From contig NZ_QETA01000008.1 of assembly GCF_003123725.1 (NCBI RefSeq), forward strand, positions 93,643 through 157,642: a stretch of DNA of 64,000 bases, given 5' to 3'. Positions 56,341 through 64,000 of this stretch are shown in pieces; the first letter of the stretch is position 1, and the number at the start of each line of letters is the position of its first letter. The DNA is from Corticimicrobacter populi. GTDB lineage: Bacteria; Pseudomonadota; Gammaproteobacteria; Burkholderiales; Burkholderiaceae_B. The position numbers and the translations under genes were made by a program. The notes beneath the pieces are model-generated. The model made no database searches. It worked only from the letters and a program-made list of their open reading frames with translations, and had not been told where the DNA came from.

Positions 56341-56560
56341 TTACACCGATTTGCGCCTGTGGACAGCCTCTATGAAGAAGATCTGTGGTCAACCTGTGGA
56401 CAGCTTATGCACAACCCTGGCATTGCCGGCAGACCGAAATCTTGTCCAGAATCCGTCCTCAGTCCACACAGCATCTTTCCACAGGCAAAAAACAGGCTCA
56501 ACATATTGATGTCAATGAATTTTTCATGGTTGATAGAGTTATCAACAGGCTATCTTATCT
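56341..56560. other. Upstream DnaA-box-like cluster
   Basis: Part of a 397-bp stretch without a gene (56264-56660). TTATGCACA (56405-56413) is a full match to the DnaA box consensus TTATNCACA; TTATCAACA (56539-56547) differs by one base. Weaker versions are two copies of TGTGGACAG (56358-56366 and 56395-56403) and CTTTCCACA (56475-56483). AT-rich sequence follows (56560-56595). With the cluster at 57.8-58.1 kb it suggests origin-associated sequence on both sides of the aminotransferase gene. Confidence 0.5.
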
Positions 56561-56660
56561 ATAAGCAGTTATATATAAAGCTTATAAACAAAGGATAGCC
56601 CTGACAGCGTTCTCATGCAGGAAATACCTACAATGTATTTTTTGGCATGCAGGATCTGCA

Positions 56661-57827
56661 ATGATCGTTTCCAAACTGCCGGACATCGGCACCACCATCT
56701 TCACGACCATGAGCAGCCTTGCTCAGGAAACCGGGGCAATCAACCTGGGACAGGGCTTTCCCGACTTCGAACCGGATCCTGCGTTGCTGGACCTGGTCAC
56801 CTCAGCCATGCAGCAAGGGTTCAACCAATACCCCGCCATGCCTGGCTACCTGCCATTACGCCGTATCATTGCAGGCAAAGTGCAGGAGACTTACGGTAGA
56901 ACCTACGATCCGGATACCGAAATCACAGTAACCAGTGGTGCTACACAAGCACTGATGACGGCTATCCTGGCGTCTGTACATCCTGGTGATGAAGTCATCG
57001 TCATAGAGCCCTGCTACGACGCTTACGCACCTGCGATCAGGTTGGCAGGTGGCTCCCCCATCTATGTGCCCATGCACGCCCCTACAGAGGCCTCTCCTGG
57101 CTATTCAATAGACTGGGGCAGGGTCAGGGGTTCCATCACGTCAAAAACGCGTCTGCTGATCGTCAATTCGCCCCACAATCCTACTGGATCGATTCTGTCT
57201 GGCCATGATCTGGATGCCTTGGAAGAAATTGTGGAGCGTCACGATCTGCTGCTTCTGTCCGACGAAGTCTATGAGCATCTTGTATTCGATGGACTGGTTC
57301 ACCAGAGCTTGGCACGCAGGCCAGCGCTTGCTGAACGCGCATTCATTGTTTCTTCCTTCGGAAAGACATTTCACGTCACAGGCTGGAAAGTTGGCTATTG
57401 TTGCGCTCCAGCTGCCCTGATGCGAGAGTTCCGCAAGGTTCATCAGTTCATGGTGTTTACGGTCAGCTCGCCATTTCAGGTAGCTTTGGCAGGCTTTCTT
57501 ACGCATCCTGAGCACTACCTTGGTCTTCCTGCCTTTTTCAAGGAAAAACGCGATCTGCTGGCTGCAGGGCTCGCTTCTACCCGATTGAAGGTATTGCCGG
57601 CACCGGGGACTTATTTCATGCTTGCTGACTACAGTGAAATTTCAGACCTGTCAGAAGCTGATTTTTCGATATGGCTGACACGTACTTTTGGTGTCGCCGT
57701 GATCCCTGTCTCTGCTTTCTATGCTGACCCTTCTGCTGCGGAATCGAACCATCGTCTGGTCAGGTTCTGCTTTGCCAAGAAAGAAGCCACACTGCAGGAG
57801 GCTGTTTCGAGGTTGACTGAACTTTAA
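56661..57827 (+). CDS. YbdL-like methionine/kynurenine aminotransferase
   Basis: 388-aa class I PLP aminotransferase. INLGQGFPDFEPD at the N-terminus, NSPHNPTGS, and the PLP lysine in SSFGKTFHVTGWKVGY identify the YbdL/kynurenine-oxoglutarate transaminase subgroup. It probably acts on methionine or aromatic amino acids with 2-oxo acids. It is flanked on both sides by DnaA-box-like clusters. Coding sequence is less GC-rich than the bulk of the window. A poly-T run (57865-57872) follows the stop. Confidence 0.87.
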   Translation: MIVSKLPDIGTTIFTTMSSLAQETGAINLGQGFPDFEPDPALLDLVTSAMQQGFNQYPAMPGYLPLRRIIAGKVQETYGRTYDPDTEITVTSGATQALMTAILASVHPGDEVIVIEPCYDAYAPAIRLAGGSPIYVPMHAPTEASPGYSIDWGRVRGSITSKTRLLIVNSPHNPTGSILSGHDLDALEEIVERHDLLLLSDEVYEHLVFDGLVHQSLARRPALAERAFIVSSFGKTFHVTGWKVGYCCAPAALMREFRKVHQFMVFTVSSPFQVALAGFLTHPEHYLGLPAFFKEKRDLLAAGLASTRLKVLPAPGTYFMLADYSEISDLSEADFSIWLTRTFGVAVIPVSAFYADPSAAESNHRLVRFCFAKKEATLQEAVSRLTEL

Positions 57828-58164
57828 AGAAAGTTATCGACAGGAGGCAGGCATTAGGTCGGCCTTTTTTTTGCCTCAGAAAAGTGTCTTTCAAGTTATC
57901 TATTTCTTTTTATATATATACATGTCTTTAGTAATGGGTGCCTGTGTATAAGTGGTACTTTTCGAAAAAATCCATATTTTTCATATGCTTGTTGATGTTT
58001 TCTGGCGTGGGTAACTTCTGTGTGAGCCGGGGATGTTTTCTGGACAGTTTTTTGCCTGAACTTAGAACGCATAGTTGTCCAGAAACTGTCCTGAAGATAT
58101 CCTCCCAGTTATCCAGAAAGTTATCCACAGGCTGTTAGCGGGTGAGTTCAGGCTGATCTGTACA
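57828..58164. other. oriC: Candidate oriC segment with DnaA boxes and AT-rich stretch
   Basis: A 337-bp stretch without a supported gene. TTATCCACA (58121-58129) is a perfect DnaA box; TTATCCAGA (58109-58117) lies 12 bp before it. TTATCGACA (57834-57842) and TTGTCCAGA (58075-58083) are weaker. An AT-rich stretch at about 57893-57935 could be the duplex-unwinding element. Position next to mnmG-rsmG-parAB and parS is typical of bacterial origins. Short open frames here look accidental. Function is inferred. Confidence 0.6.
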
Positions 58165-58920
58165 TCACAGTCTATCTGCTTGAGATGTTGCCGCGTCTGT
58201 TTTCCAGATTCGATAACGAATTTCAGTATCTTTTGGTGTGTAGACCACGATTGGCAAACGACTGTTGTACCGGACAAGACCAGGGCCGTTGGCAGTGCTG
58301 ACGAATTCGTTTCGCATGGGCGCTTGACATGCCATCATGGTCGAAATCATCTTTCCTTCTTCAGGTTCGATTACGTAATAATCGTATCCCCAGCCCTGGA
58401 TGGTTTCTTCCTTGTAGGTTGCAGGCAGGATATGGTGATTGCAATCTATCTCCAGGGTTTTGCCTGCGATGATTTCGACTCTGTAGTCTTCTTCATTGAG
58501 CTGTTGTGGCACATGAATCACAGACCTTGCCCAATCTTTTTCTGGTTCGGGAAAAGGAGAGAGCAAGTCAGAGAGGGGTTGGCGTTCAGTCACAACGTCT
58601 ACGAGGACCCATTTTTCCGATGACTGATCTGCCGCTGGATTCTTTATTTTTTCCTTGCGAATTTTCAGCAACGATTCTGTGCCATCGTTCTTGAAATCGA
58701 AGCCCTCGATGTTGCCGTAATAATTCTGCCATTCTTCATTGGCTGAACTACGGATCTGCATGCATTGTTGTGGTGCCACACCTGTGCAGGGTTGGCTCTT
58801 CCCGGCAATGTACACAAAGCTGATGTCCTGTTCGGGTACGGTGGCATTTGCCATGGACATTGCCGGAATGGAAGCACTCAGTACTGCTGCAAGGACTATA
58901 TTGCGTTTCATCATCGACAT
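58165..58920 (-). CDS. Periplasmic DUF4377-ecotin fusion, serine protease inhibitor
   Basis: 251 aa. A signal peptide (about residues 1-26, ending MSMANA) precedes a DUF4377-like domain (about 33-112). Its pattern PCTGVAPQQCMQIR, WQNYYGNIEGFDF and NPAADQSSEKWVLVDVV matches the family. The C-terminal half (about 122-242) is an ecotin: VEIIAGKTLEIDC, GWGYDYYVIE, ISTMMACQ, VRYNSRLPIVVYTP. The reactive-site Met-Met is at about 195-196 and Cys160/Cys198 match the ecotin disulfide. Ecotin inhibits trypsin-fold proteases in the periplasm. GGAG lies 8 nt before the ATG at 58920; the longer start would run through parS. I know of ecotin mainly as a stand-alone protein, so the fusion is notable. Confidence 0.85.
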   Translation of the reverse strand: MSMMKRNIVLAAVLSASIPAMSMANATVPEQDISFVYIAGKSQPCTGVAPQQCMQIRSSANEEWQNYYGNIEGFDFKNDGTESLLKIRKEKIKNPAADQSSEKWVLVDVVTERQPLSDLLSPFPEPEKDWARSVIHVPQQLNEEDYRVEIIAGKTLEIDCNHHILPATYKEETIQGWGYDYYVIEPEEGKMISTMMACQAPMRNEFVSTANGPGLVRYNSRLPIVVYTPKDTEIRYRIWKTDAATSQADRL

Positions 58921-58951
58921 ATGGGGCTCTCCAGATAGTCTATCGACTGTG

Positions 58952-58967
58952 TGTTTCACGTGAAACA
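58952..58967. other. parS: parS site 1
   Basis: TGTTTCACGTGAAACA, a perfect 16-bp palindrome matching the ParB-binding parS consensus. It lies just upstream of the ecotin-fusion gene and about 80 bp before mnmG. Confidence 0.9.
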
Positions 58968-59049
58968 ATGAAGCGCTTACAGTTTTGCATGCATACTGAA
59001 ATGCGCCAAGATCTATAATTCATTCCTTGATGATCTTTTGCTTTTAAAC

Positions 59050-60963
59050 ATGGACTATCCAGTACAGTTTGATGTCATCGTTGTCGGTGGCGGACATGCC
59101 GGCACGGAAGCAGCTTTGGCTGCAGCCAGAACTGGTTGCAAGACATTGCTTCTGACACACAATATCGAGACATTGGGTCAGATGTCCTGCAATCCATCGA
59201 TTGGTGGTATCGGCAAGGGACATCTTGTCAAAGAAGTTGATGCCCTTGGTGGGGCGATGGCTTTGGCCACTGATCAAGGCGGTATCCAGTTTCGTATTTT
59301 GAATGGATCAAAGGGGCCAGCAGTCAGGGCCACTCGAGCCCAGGCAGATCGAATCCTGTACAAGGCAGCCATACGGTATATGTTGGAAAATCAGCCAAAT
59401 CTATGGCTTTTCCAACAAGCTGTAGATGACCTGATTGTTGAAGGTGACAGAATTGCTGGAGCCATCACTCAGGTAGGGGTTCGCTTTCGCTCAAAAACAG
59501 TCGTTCTGACTGCGGGTACGTTCCTTAATGGTTTGATTCATGTTGGTCTGCAGCATTATTCCGGTGGGCGGGCAGGGGATCCCCCTGCATCTTCATTGGG
59601 CAAACGGCTGCAGGAATTGAAGCTTCCACAAGGCAGGCTGAAAACAGGTACACCGCCGCGAATTGATGGTCGTACCATTGATTTTTCCAGGTTGCAGGAG
59701 CAACCAGGTGATCTTGATCCTGTACCTGTTTTTTCCTATATGGGAAATGCGGGAATGCATCCTAGGCAGGTTCCTTGTTGGGTAACTCATACCAATGCCC
59801 GTACTCATGACATCATTCGGGGCGGCCTTGATCGTTCACCTATGTATAGTGGTGTTATTGAGGGGATAGGGCCTCGTTATTGTCCTTCTATTGAAGACAA
59901 AATACACAGGTTTGCTGACAAGGAGAGTCATCAGATTTTTCTGGAGCCTGAAGGACTGACGACTCATGAGGTATATCCGAATGGTGTGTCTACCAGTTTG
60001 CCCTTCGATGTTCAGCTTGATCTGATTCATTCCTTACCTGGCCTTGAACAAGCACATATTCTGCGGCCTGGGTATGCCATCGAATATGATTTCTTTGATC
60101 CACGTGAACTGAAATCAACCTTCGAGACACGAGCATTCCAAGGACTGTTCTTTGCTGGCCAGATCAACGGGACTACAGGTTATGAAGAGGCAGCTGCTCA
60201 GGGATTGCTTGCTGGGGTCAATGCTGCCTTGATGGCGCAAGACAAGGATGGGTGGTCTCCACGTAGAGATGAGGCTTATCTGGGGGTTCTTGTCGATGAT
60301 CTGATTACCCGTGGAGTCAGTGAACCGTACCGCATGTTTACTTCTCGAGCAGAGTACAGACTAAGCTTGCGCGAAGATAATGCGGACTTCAGATTGACAG
60401 AAATTGGTAGGTCGTTGGGACTGATACCTGATGACCGGTGGGATGCTTTCAATCGTAAAAGAGATAATGTTTCACGTGAAACAGAGCGATTGAAGAGTAC
60501 CTGGGTCAATCCTCGAATTTTTTCTGATGAACAATCAGAAAAATTGTTGGGTAAAAAAATCGAAAAAGAATATTCATTGGCTGATTTACTCAAACGTCCT
60601 AACGTAAGTTATCAGGCATTGATGAAAGCTGAAGGGATTGATGGGACACCCATAGCTGGACCTGGACTGGAAGAGGGGAGCGAATCTGAGCAGGTGGAAA
60701 TTCAGATCAAATATGCAGGCTATATCGAAAGGCAGAAGGATGAAGTGCGTAAACATGCTGCGCATGAAAATCATAGAATTCCTTCTGGACTTGACTATGC
60801 GACCGTAACAGGTCTGTCTTTCGAAGTCCGTCAGAAGCTACAGACTGCACAGCCTGAAACAATAGGGCAAGCTTCCCGTATTTCGGGAGTTACTCCCGCG
60901 GCTATATCGCTGCTACTGATTCATCTTAAACGACTGCAATACAAAGCAGACAGCAACGCATGA
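59050..60963 (+). CDS. mnmG: MnmG (GidA), tRNA uridine-34 modification enzyme
   Basis: 637 aa. The FAD-binding N-terminus is [23 protein letters not shown], then [35 protein letters not shown] and [19 protein letters not shown] are also diagnostic. With MnmE it makes the cmnm5 modification at the wobble uridine of several tRNAs. The start at 59050 fits family length; a TTG four codons upstream is less likely. The gene contains parS site 2 as codons for NVSRET. Base composition is clearly more AT-rich than the distal genes. Confidence 0.96.
   Translation: MDYPVQFDVIVVGGGHAGTEAALAAARTGCKTLLLTHNIETLGQMSCNPSIGGIGKGHLVKEVDALGGAMALATDQGGIQFRILNGSKGPAVRATRAQADRILYKAAIRYMLENQPNLWLFQQAVDDLIVEGDRIAGAITQVGVRFRSKTVVLTAGTFLNGLIHVGLQHYSGGRAGDPPASSLGKRLQELKLPQGRLKTGTPPRIDGRTIDFSRLQEQPGDLDPVPVFSYMGNAGMHPRQVPCWVTHTNARTHDIIRGGLDRSPMYSGVIEGIGPRYCPSIEDKIHRFADKESHQIFLEPEGLTTHEVYPNGVSTSLPFDVQLDLIHSLPGLEQAHILRPGYAIEYDFFDPRELKSTFETRAFQGLFFAGQINGTTGYEEAAAQGLLAGVNAALMAQDKDGWSPRRDEAYLGVLVDDLITRGVSEPYRMFTSRAEYRLSLREDNADFRLTEIGRSLGLIPDDRWDAFNRKRDNVSRETERLKSTWVNPRIFSDEQSEKLLGKKIEKEYSLADLLKRPNVSYQALMKAEGIDGTPIAGPGLEEGSESEQVEIQIKYAGYIERQKDEVRKHAAHENHRIPSGLDYATVTGLSFEVRQKLQTAQPETIGQASRISGVTPAAISLLLIHLKRLQYKADSNA
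60468..60483. other. parS: parS site 2, inside mnmG
   Basis: TGTTTCACGTGAAACA, identical to site 1, embedded in the mnmG coding sequence and read as part of NVSRETER. Coding-sequence parS sites in this gene are known in other bacteria. Confidence 0.9.
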
Positions 60964-61643
60964 GCCAACATCTTCCTTTTTCTGAAGTACAGGCATTGCC
61001 ACGTTTGAAAAAAGCATGTCAATCGCTAGGCGTGACTCTTGATGATAGTCAGTATGCATCTTTGCTGGATTATCTTGCTTTGCTCCATAGATGGAACAGG
61101 ACCTACAACCTGACGGCTATCCGAGATGTTGACAAGATGCTTGTGCAGCATCTTTTCGATAGTCTGTCTGTCGTTCCAACTTTTCAGGCAGAGCTTGTTT
61201 CACGTGAAACTTCCGTTGTACTGGATATTGGATCAGGGGCTGGTTTGCCTGGCGTTGTCATCAGTATTGTGATGCCCAATATTCAGGTGATTTGCGTTGA
61301 TGCCGTTGAGAAAAAGACAGCTTTTATCCAACATGCTGCCAGCATGCTCAAGCTTGGTAATCTCAAGGCCGTTCATGGACGGATAGAAGCCATAGAAAAG
61401 GTAAACTGCGATATTGCCGTATCCAGGGCTTTTTCATCGTTGGATGATTTTGTCAGCCTTGCTGGTCGGCATGTGAAGGTGGGGGGAAGTATTCTGGCCA
61501 TGAAGGGCAAGTTGCCGGATGATGAGATTGCTGCGATGCAGCAGACGGCATGGAAAATCACAAGCATAGATTCCCTGCAGGTTCCGGAACTCGATGCCCA
61601 GCGATGCCTGGTGCATTTTCGACGTACACAGGAAGAAGCATGA
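60960..61643 (+). CDS. rsmG: RsmG (GidB), 16S rRNA G527 methyltransferase
   Basis: 227 aa. The SAM-binding core is [20 protein letters not shown], with [20 protein letters not shown] before it and [13 protein letters not shown] after. It methylates N7 of G527 in 16S rRNA. The ATG overlaps the mnmG stop (ATGA). The gene holds parS site 3, coding LVSRETSV. Confidence 0.95.
   Translation: MSQHLPFSEVQALPRLKKACQSLGVTLDDSQYASLLDYLALLHRWNRTYNLTAIRDVDKMLVQHLFDSLSVVPTFQAELVSRETSVVLDIGSGAGLPGVVISIVMPNIQVICVDAVEKKTAFIQHAASMLKLGNLKAVHGRIEAIEKVNCDIAVSRAFSSLDDFVSLAGRHVKVGGSILAMKGKLPDDEIAAMQQTAWKITSIDSLQVPELDAQRCLVHFRRTQEEA
61196..61211. other. parS: parS site 3, inside rsmG
   Basis: TGTTTCACGTGAAACT, one base from the perfect palindrome, with the core TTTCACGTGAAAC intact. 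It is read as VSRET in RsmG. Confidence 0.85.
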
Positions 61644-62437
61644 ACAAGACAGCAAGCAGTGAGCGCCGTGCGCATGTTTTTTGCATTGCAAACCAGAAGG
61701 GCGGGGTTGGAAAGACCACGACGGCCATTAACCTTGCGGCAGGCTTGGCGGCGCATAAAAAGAAAGTTCTGCTGGTCGATCTTGACCCACAGGGCAATGC
61801 CACAATGGGGAGTGGTATCGACAAGCATGCCCTGCAGGGTAATCTCTATCAGGTCCTGATCGGCGAACAAAGCGTCGAACAGGCCAAAGTAAGGTCAGAG
61901 TCGGGCGGTTATGATGTATTGCCTTCCAATCGAGAGCTGTCCGGCGCCGAAATCGATCTGGTAGGCATGGAGCAGCGGGAGCGCCAACTGGCGAATGCGC
62001 TGGTATCTGTTGCAGGACAATATGATTTCATTCTCATAGATTGTCCGCCTACGTTGTCTCTGCTGACGCTCAATGGGCTTACAGCGGCTCATGGCGTGAT
62101 TATCCCCATGCAATGTGAGTATTTTGCACTTGAAGGGCTTTCTGATCTTGTCAATACGATCAAGCGCGTTCATCGCAATATCAACCAGGAACTCAAGCTG
62201 ATTGGTCTGCTGCGTGTCATGTTCGACCGCCGCGTGACATTGCAGCAGCAGGTCTCGGCCCAGCTCGAATCACATTTTGGCGACAAAGTATTCAAGAGTG
62301 TGGTGCCGCGCAATGTTCGTCTTGCCGAGGCACCCAGTCATGGATTGCCCGGCGTGGTGTACGACAAATCCTCGGCAGGTGCCAAGGCCTATATTGCCTT
62401 TGGGGATGAGTTGATCAAACGCGTCAAGAATTTTTGA
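61640..62437 (+). CDS. parA: ParA (Soj), chromosome partitioning ATPase
   Basis: 265 aa. The deviant Walker A motif is QKGGVGKTTTAINLA near residue 20, followed by VLLVDLDPQGNAT and FILIDCPPTLSLLT. This is the classical chromosomal ParA. It forms ATP-dependent gradients on the nucleoid that pull ParB-parS complexes apart. The ATG overlaps the rsmG stop (ATGA) with AGGAAG close upstream; a reading 30 codons longer lies inside rsmG. Confidence 0.95.
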   Translation: MNKTASSERRAHVFCIANQKGGVGKTTTAINLAAGLAAHKKKVLLVDLDPQGNATMGSGIDKHALQGNLYQVLIGEQSVEQAKVRSESGGYDVLPSNRELSGAEIDLVGMEQRERQLANALVSVAGQYDFILIDCPPTLSLLTLNGLTAAHGVIIPMQCEYFALEGLSDLVNTIKRVHRNINQELKLIGLLRVMFDRRVTLQQQVSAQLESHFGDKVFKSVVPRNVRLAEAPSHGLPGVVYDKSSAGAKAYIAFGDELIKRVKNF

Positions 62438-62472
62438 ATAAGTCTCAATCTCTTCGAACAGGTAAGAAAAGC

Positions 62473-63375
62473 ATGGCAACCAAGAAAACCAAGGGTCTCG
62501 GCAGGGGACTTGATGCACTGCTGGGTGCGGATGCGCCGGTATTCGATCAGATCGAGAGTGCGGGCAAGGCACCCAGTGTGCTGCCAGTCAGTCAGATGCA
62601 GGCAGGAAAATACCAGCCTCGTACTCGCATGGATGAGGGGGCACTCAATGAGCTTGCCGAATCCATTCGAACACAGGGCATTATGCAGCCCATTCTGGTT
62701 CGCGCCCTGGCGGCAGGTGGCTATGAAATCATTGCAGGGGAACGTCGCTTCCGCGCTGCCCAACTGGCTGGATTGACGGAAGTCCCGGTTTTGGTCCGGG
62801 AGGTTGCAGATGAAAATGCCGCCGTGATGGCGCTAATCGAGAATATCCAGCGTGAGGATCTCAACCCGCTTGAAGAAGCACACGGCGTACGGCGCCTGCT
62901 CGATGAGTTCGGACTGACACACGAACAGGCGGCGACGGCTATAGGTCGCTCTCGTTCTGCCACCAGCAACTTACTGCGCCTGCTCAACCTGGCGGAGCCG
63001 GTCCAGACCATGCTGTTGGCCGGAGATATCGACATGGGGCATGCCCGCAGCCTGCTGGCTGTTGATGCTGCTACCCAGATTCAGTTGGCCAACCTCGTCG
63101 TGGCACGCCGCATGTCGGTGCGCGATACCGAGAAAATGGTCAACAGAACCGTTCAGGAGGCTGCGGGGGAGCCTGTCCGCAAGAAAAAGACAGGTCCGGC
63201 CGGGAGCAGAGACGTGGCGCGTCTCGAAGAAGCCCTGTCGGATGCCTTGGGCACCCAGGTGACATTGAAAGTAGGCAGCAAGGACAAGGGACAGTTGCTG
63301 ATTTATTTCCATGGCTGGGACCATCTCAATGCGCTGCTTGAAAAGCAGGGCCTGAGCAGTGTGCTGGACCAGTAA
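62473..63375 (+). CDS. parB: ParB (Spo0J), parS-binding CTPase
   Basis: 300 aa. The N-terminus (KGLGRGLDALLGA) is typical of chromosomal ParB. The CTP-binding motif is IAGERRFRAAQLAG, followed by VMALIENIQREDLNPLEEA and a helix-turn-helix around LTHEQAATAIGRSRSATSN. It loads at parS sites such as the three nearby and spreads on DNA. The ATG at 62473 is preferred over a TTG 13 codons upstream; AGGTAAG lies upstream. It ends 109 nt before the tRNA-Tyr gene. Confidence 0.95.
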   Translation: MATKKTKGLGRGLDALLGADAPVFDQIESAGKAPSVLPVSQMQAGKYQPRTRMDEGALNELAESIRTQGIMQPILVRALAAGGYEIIAGERRFRAAQLAGLTEVPVLVREVADENAAVMALIENIQREDLNPLEEAHGVRRLLDEFGLTHEQAATAIGRSRSATSNLLRLLNLAEPVQTMLLAGDIDMGHARSLLAVDAATQIQLANLVVARRMSVRDTEKMVNRTVQEAAGEPVRKKKTGPAGSRDVARLEEALSDALGTQVTLKVGSKDKGQLLIYFHGWDHLNALLEKQGLSSVLDQ

Positions 63376-63440
63376 AGAATAAATTTGATTGCGCTGGTCA
63401 AAGAGACTGGAATGATGTTATTATTCTGGTCGCTGAGGAG

Positions 63441-63469
63441 TTGACCTTTTTCTTGAAGAGGTTCATAAT
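63441..63469 (+). promoter_or_regulatory. Sigma70-type promoter for the tRNA-tuf unit
   Basis: TTGACC (63441-63446) and CATAAT (63464-63469) with an ideal 17-bp spacer. The expected start point is only a few bases before tRNA-Tyr, consistent with a stable-RNA promoter driving all three tRNAs and tuf. Confidence 0.75.
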
Positions 63470-63484
63470 CATCAGTTCTCTGCT

Positions 63485-63571
63485 GGAGAGATGCCCGAGT
63501 GGTTAAAGGGGGCAGACTGTAAATCTGTTGGCCTTGCGCCTACGTTGGTTCGAATCCAACTCTCTCCACCA
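63485..63571 (+). tRNA. tRNA-Tyr (anticodon GTA)
   Basis: Acceptor arms GGAGAGA and TCTCTCC pair; the anticodon loop reads ACTGTAAATC with GTA. A long variable arm is present, as in bacterial tRNA-Tyr, and the T-arm contains GGTTCGAATCC. The CCA end is encoded. Confidence 0.95.
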
Positions 63572-63621
63572 AGAGCGCCGGTACAAACGGGGCGCTTCGA
63601 ATTGCCTGGTTGTCGGCGAGT

Positions 63622-63695
63622 GCGGGTGTAGCTCAATGGTAGAGCAGAAGCCTTCCAAGCTTACGACGAGGGTTCGATTCCCTTCACCCGCTCCA
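63622..63695 (+). tRNA. tRNA-Gly (anticodon TCC)
   Basis: Acceptor GCGGGTG pairs with CACCCGC; the anticodon loop is CTTCCAA with TCC, and the T-arm contains GGTTCGATTCC. The CCA end is encoded. Confidence 0.95.
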
Positions 63696-63699
63696 GATT

Positions 63700-63774
<75 letters not shown>

Positions 63775-63846
63775 CAAATCTTTTGTAGTACGTATCGCGT
63801 AGTACATTCTTCTTTTCTTTAGCAGAATCCAGGTCGGGAGTCATCC

Positions 63847-64000
63847 ATGGCAAAAGGTAAGTTTGAGCGCACGAAGCCGCACGTGAACGTGGGCACGATC
63901 GGTCACGTTGACCACGGCAAGACGACGCTGACGGCAGCGATTGCAACGGTGCTGGCCAAGAAGTTCGGCGGTGACGCCAAGGGCTACGACCAGATCGACA
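63847..64000 (+). CDS. tuf: Elongation factor Tu (partial, N-terminus only)
   Basis: The first 51 codons are visible; the gene runs off the right edge. The protein starts [19 protein letters not shown] and continues [13 protein letters not shown], the EF-Tu G1 motif. EF-Tu delivers aminoacyl-tRNA to the ribosome. GGGAG lies 6 nt before the ATG. It is probably cotranscribed with the three upstream tRNA genes. Confidence 0.96.
   Translation, partial: MAKGKFERTKPHVNVGTIGHVDHGKTTLTAAIATVLAKKFGGDAKGYDQID

Noticed and set aside
57841..57875. Rho-independent terminator after the aminotransferase (poly-T at 57865)
   Set aside because: The T-run is good but the preceding sequence forms only a weak stem, so I did not list it as a terminator.
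57938..58138. 66-codon open frames on both strands of the candidate oriC
   Set aside because: They lack ribosome binding sites and overlap DnaA boxes and the AT-rich stretch; the translations are low complexity.

Overview
This 64-kb window looks like the chromosome of a motile, respiratory betaproteobacterium, most likely Alcaligenaceae/Burkholderiales. That assignment is inferred from gene content, the generally GC-rich coding sequence and the mnmG-rsmG-parA-parB order; no rRNA or other marker in the window fixes the genus. The right end lies next to the replication origin: DnaA-box-like sequences, three parS sites and parAB are all visible. dnaA itself is not in the window.

1-12.5 kb holds anaerobic respiration genes: the start of ccmC with ccmB and ccmA (cytochrome c maturation), then torE-torC-torA-torD (TMAO reductase with a pentahaem cytochrome and a dedicated chaperone), and convergent to it napD-A-G-H-B-C (periplasmic nitrate reductase). 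The many c-type haem proteins explain why ccm is next door. Three ATTAAC heptamers spaced exactly 21 bp apart precede torE.

12.8-22.6 kb is mixed. It contains a cupin, an unrecognised 181-aa protein, a hipBA toxin-antitoxin pair with a clean inverted-repeat operator, an Lrp regulator, a divergent LysR/D-malate-tartrate dehydrogenase pair, an XRE-cupin regulator and an M20 amidohydrolase. A small accessory patch follows: two decayed transposase fragments (IS5-like and IS66-like), an AT-rich 92-aa orphan, a pRiA4b ORF-3-like protein and an Rpn-type nuclease.

22.7-41.6 kb is a catabolic island. A minus-strand block encodes a DadA-like oxidoreductase, a GNAT, a complete peptide/opine-type ABC importer with a Tat-exported binding protein, a PuuB-like amine oxidase, a type II HAD hydrolase, an aldehyde dehydrogenase and the hydantoinase/oxoprolinase pair hyuB-hyuA. 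Divergent from it are a second GNAT (minus strand), then gabD-like and gabT-like genes (plus strand). Together they suggest uptake of an N-containing compound, amine oxidation, ATP-dependent opening of a cyclic amide and entry into succinate through a GABA-like intermediate. The substrate is unknown.

41.8-56.3 kb covers an orphan rmlD, two divergent paralogous chemoreceptors, a MaoC hydratase, the livKHMGF branched-chain amino-acid importer, and a motility/c-di-GMP group (ycgR-like, EAL-CBS-GGDEF, fliA).

56.3-64 kb is the origin region. Two DnaA-box-like clusters flank a methionine/kynurenine-type aminotransferase. A periplasmic protein fusing a DUF4377-like domain to an ecotin protease inhibitor comes next, then mnmG, rsmG, parA and parB, with parS in the ecotin leader, in mnmG and in rsmG. 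The window ends with tRNA-Tyr, tRNA-Gly, tRNA-Thr and the start of tuf, preceded by a strong sigma70-type promoter. The least usual items are the DUF4377-ecotin fusion, the hyuAB/gabDT arrangement with recurring AT-rich operator-like motifs, and the split DnaA-box layout.
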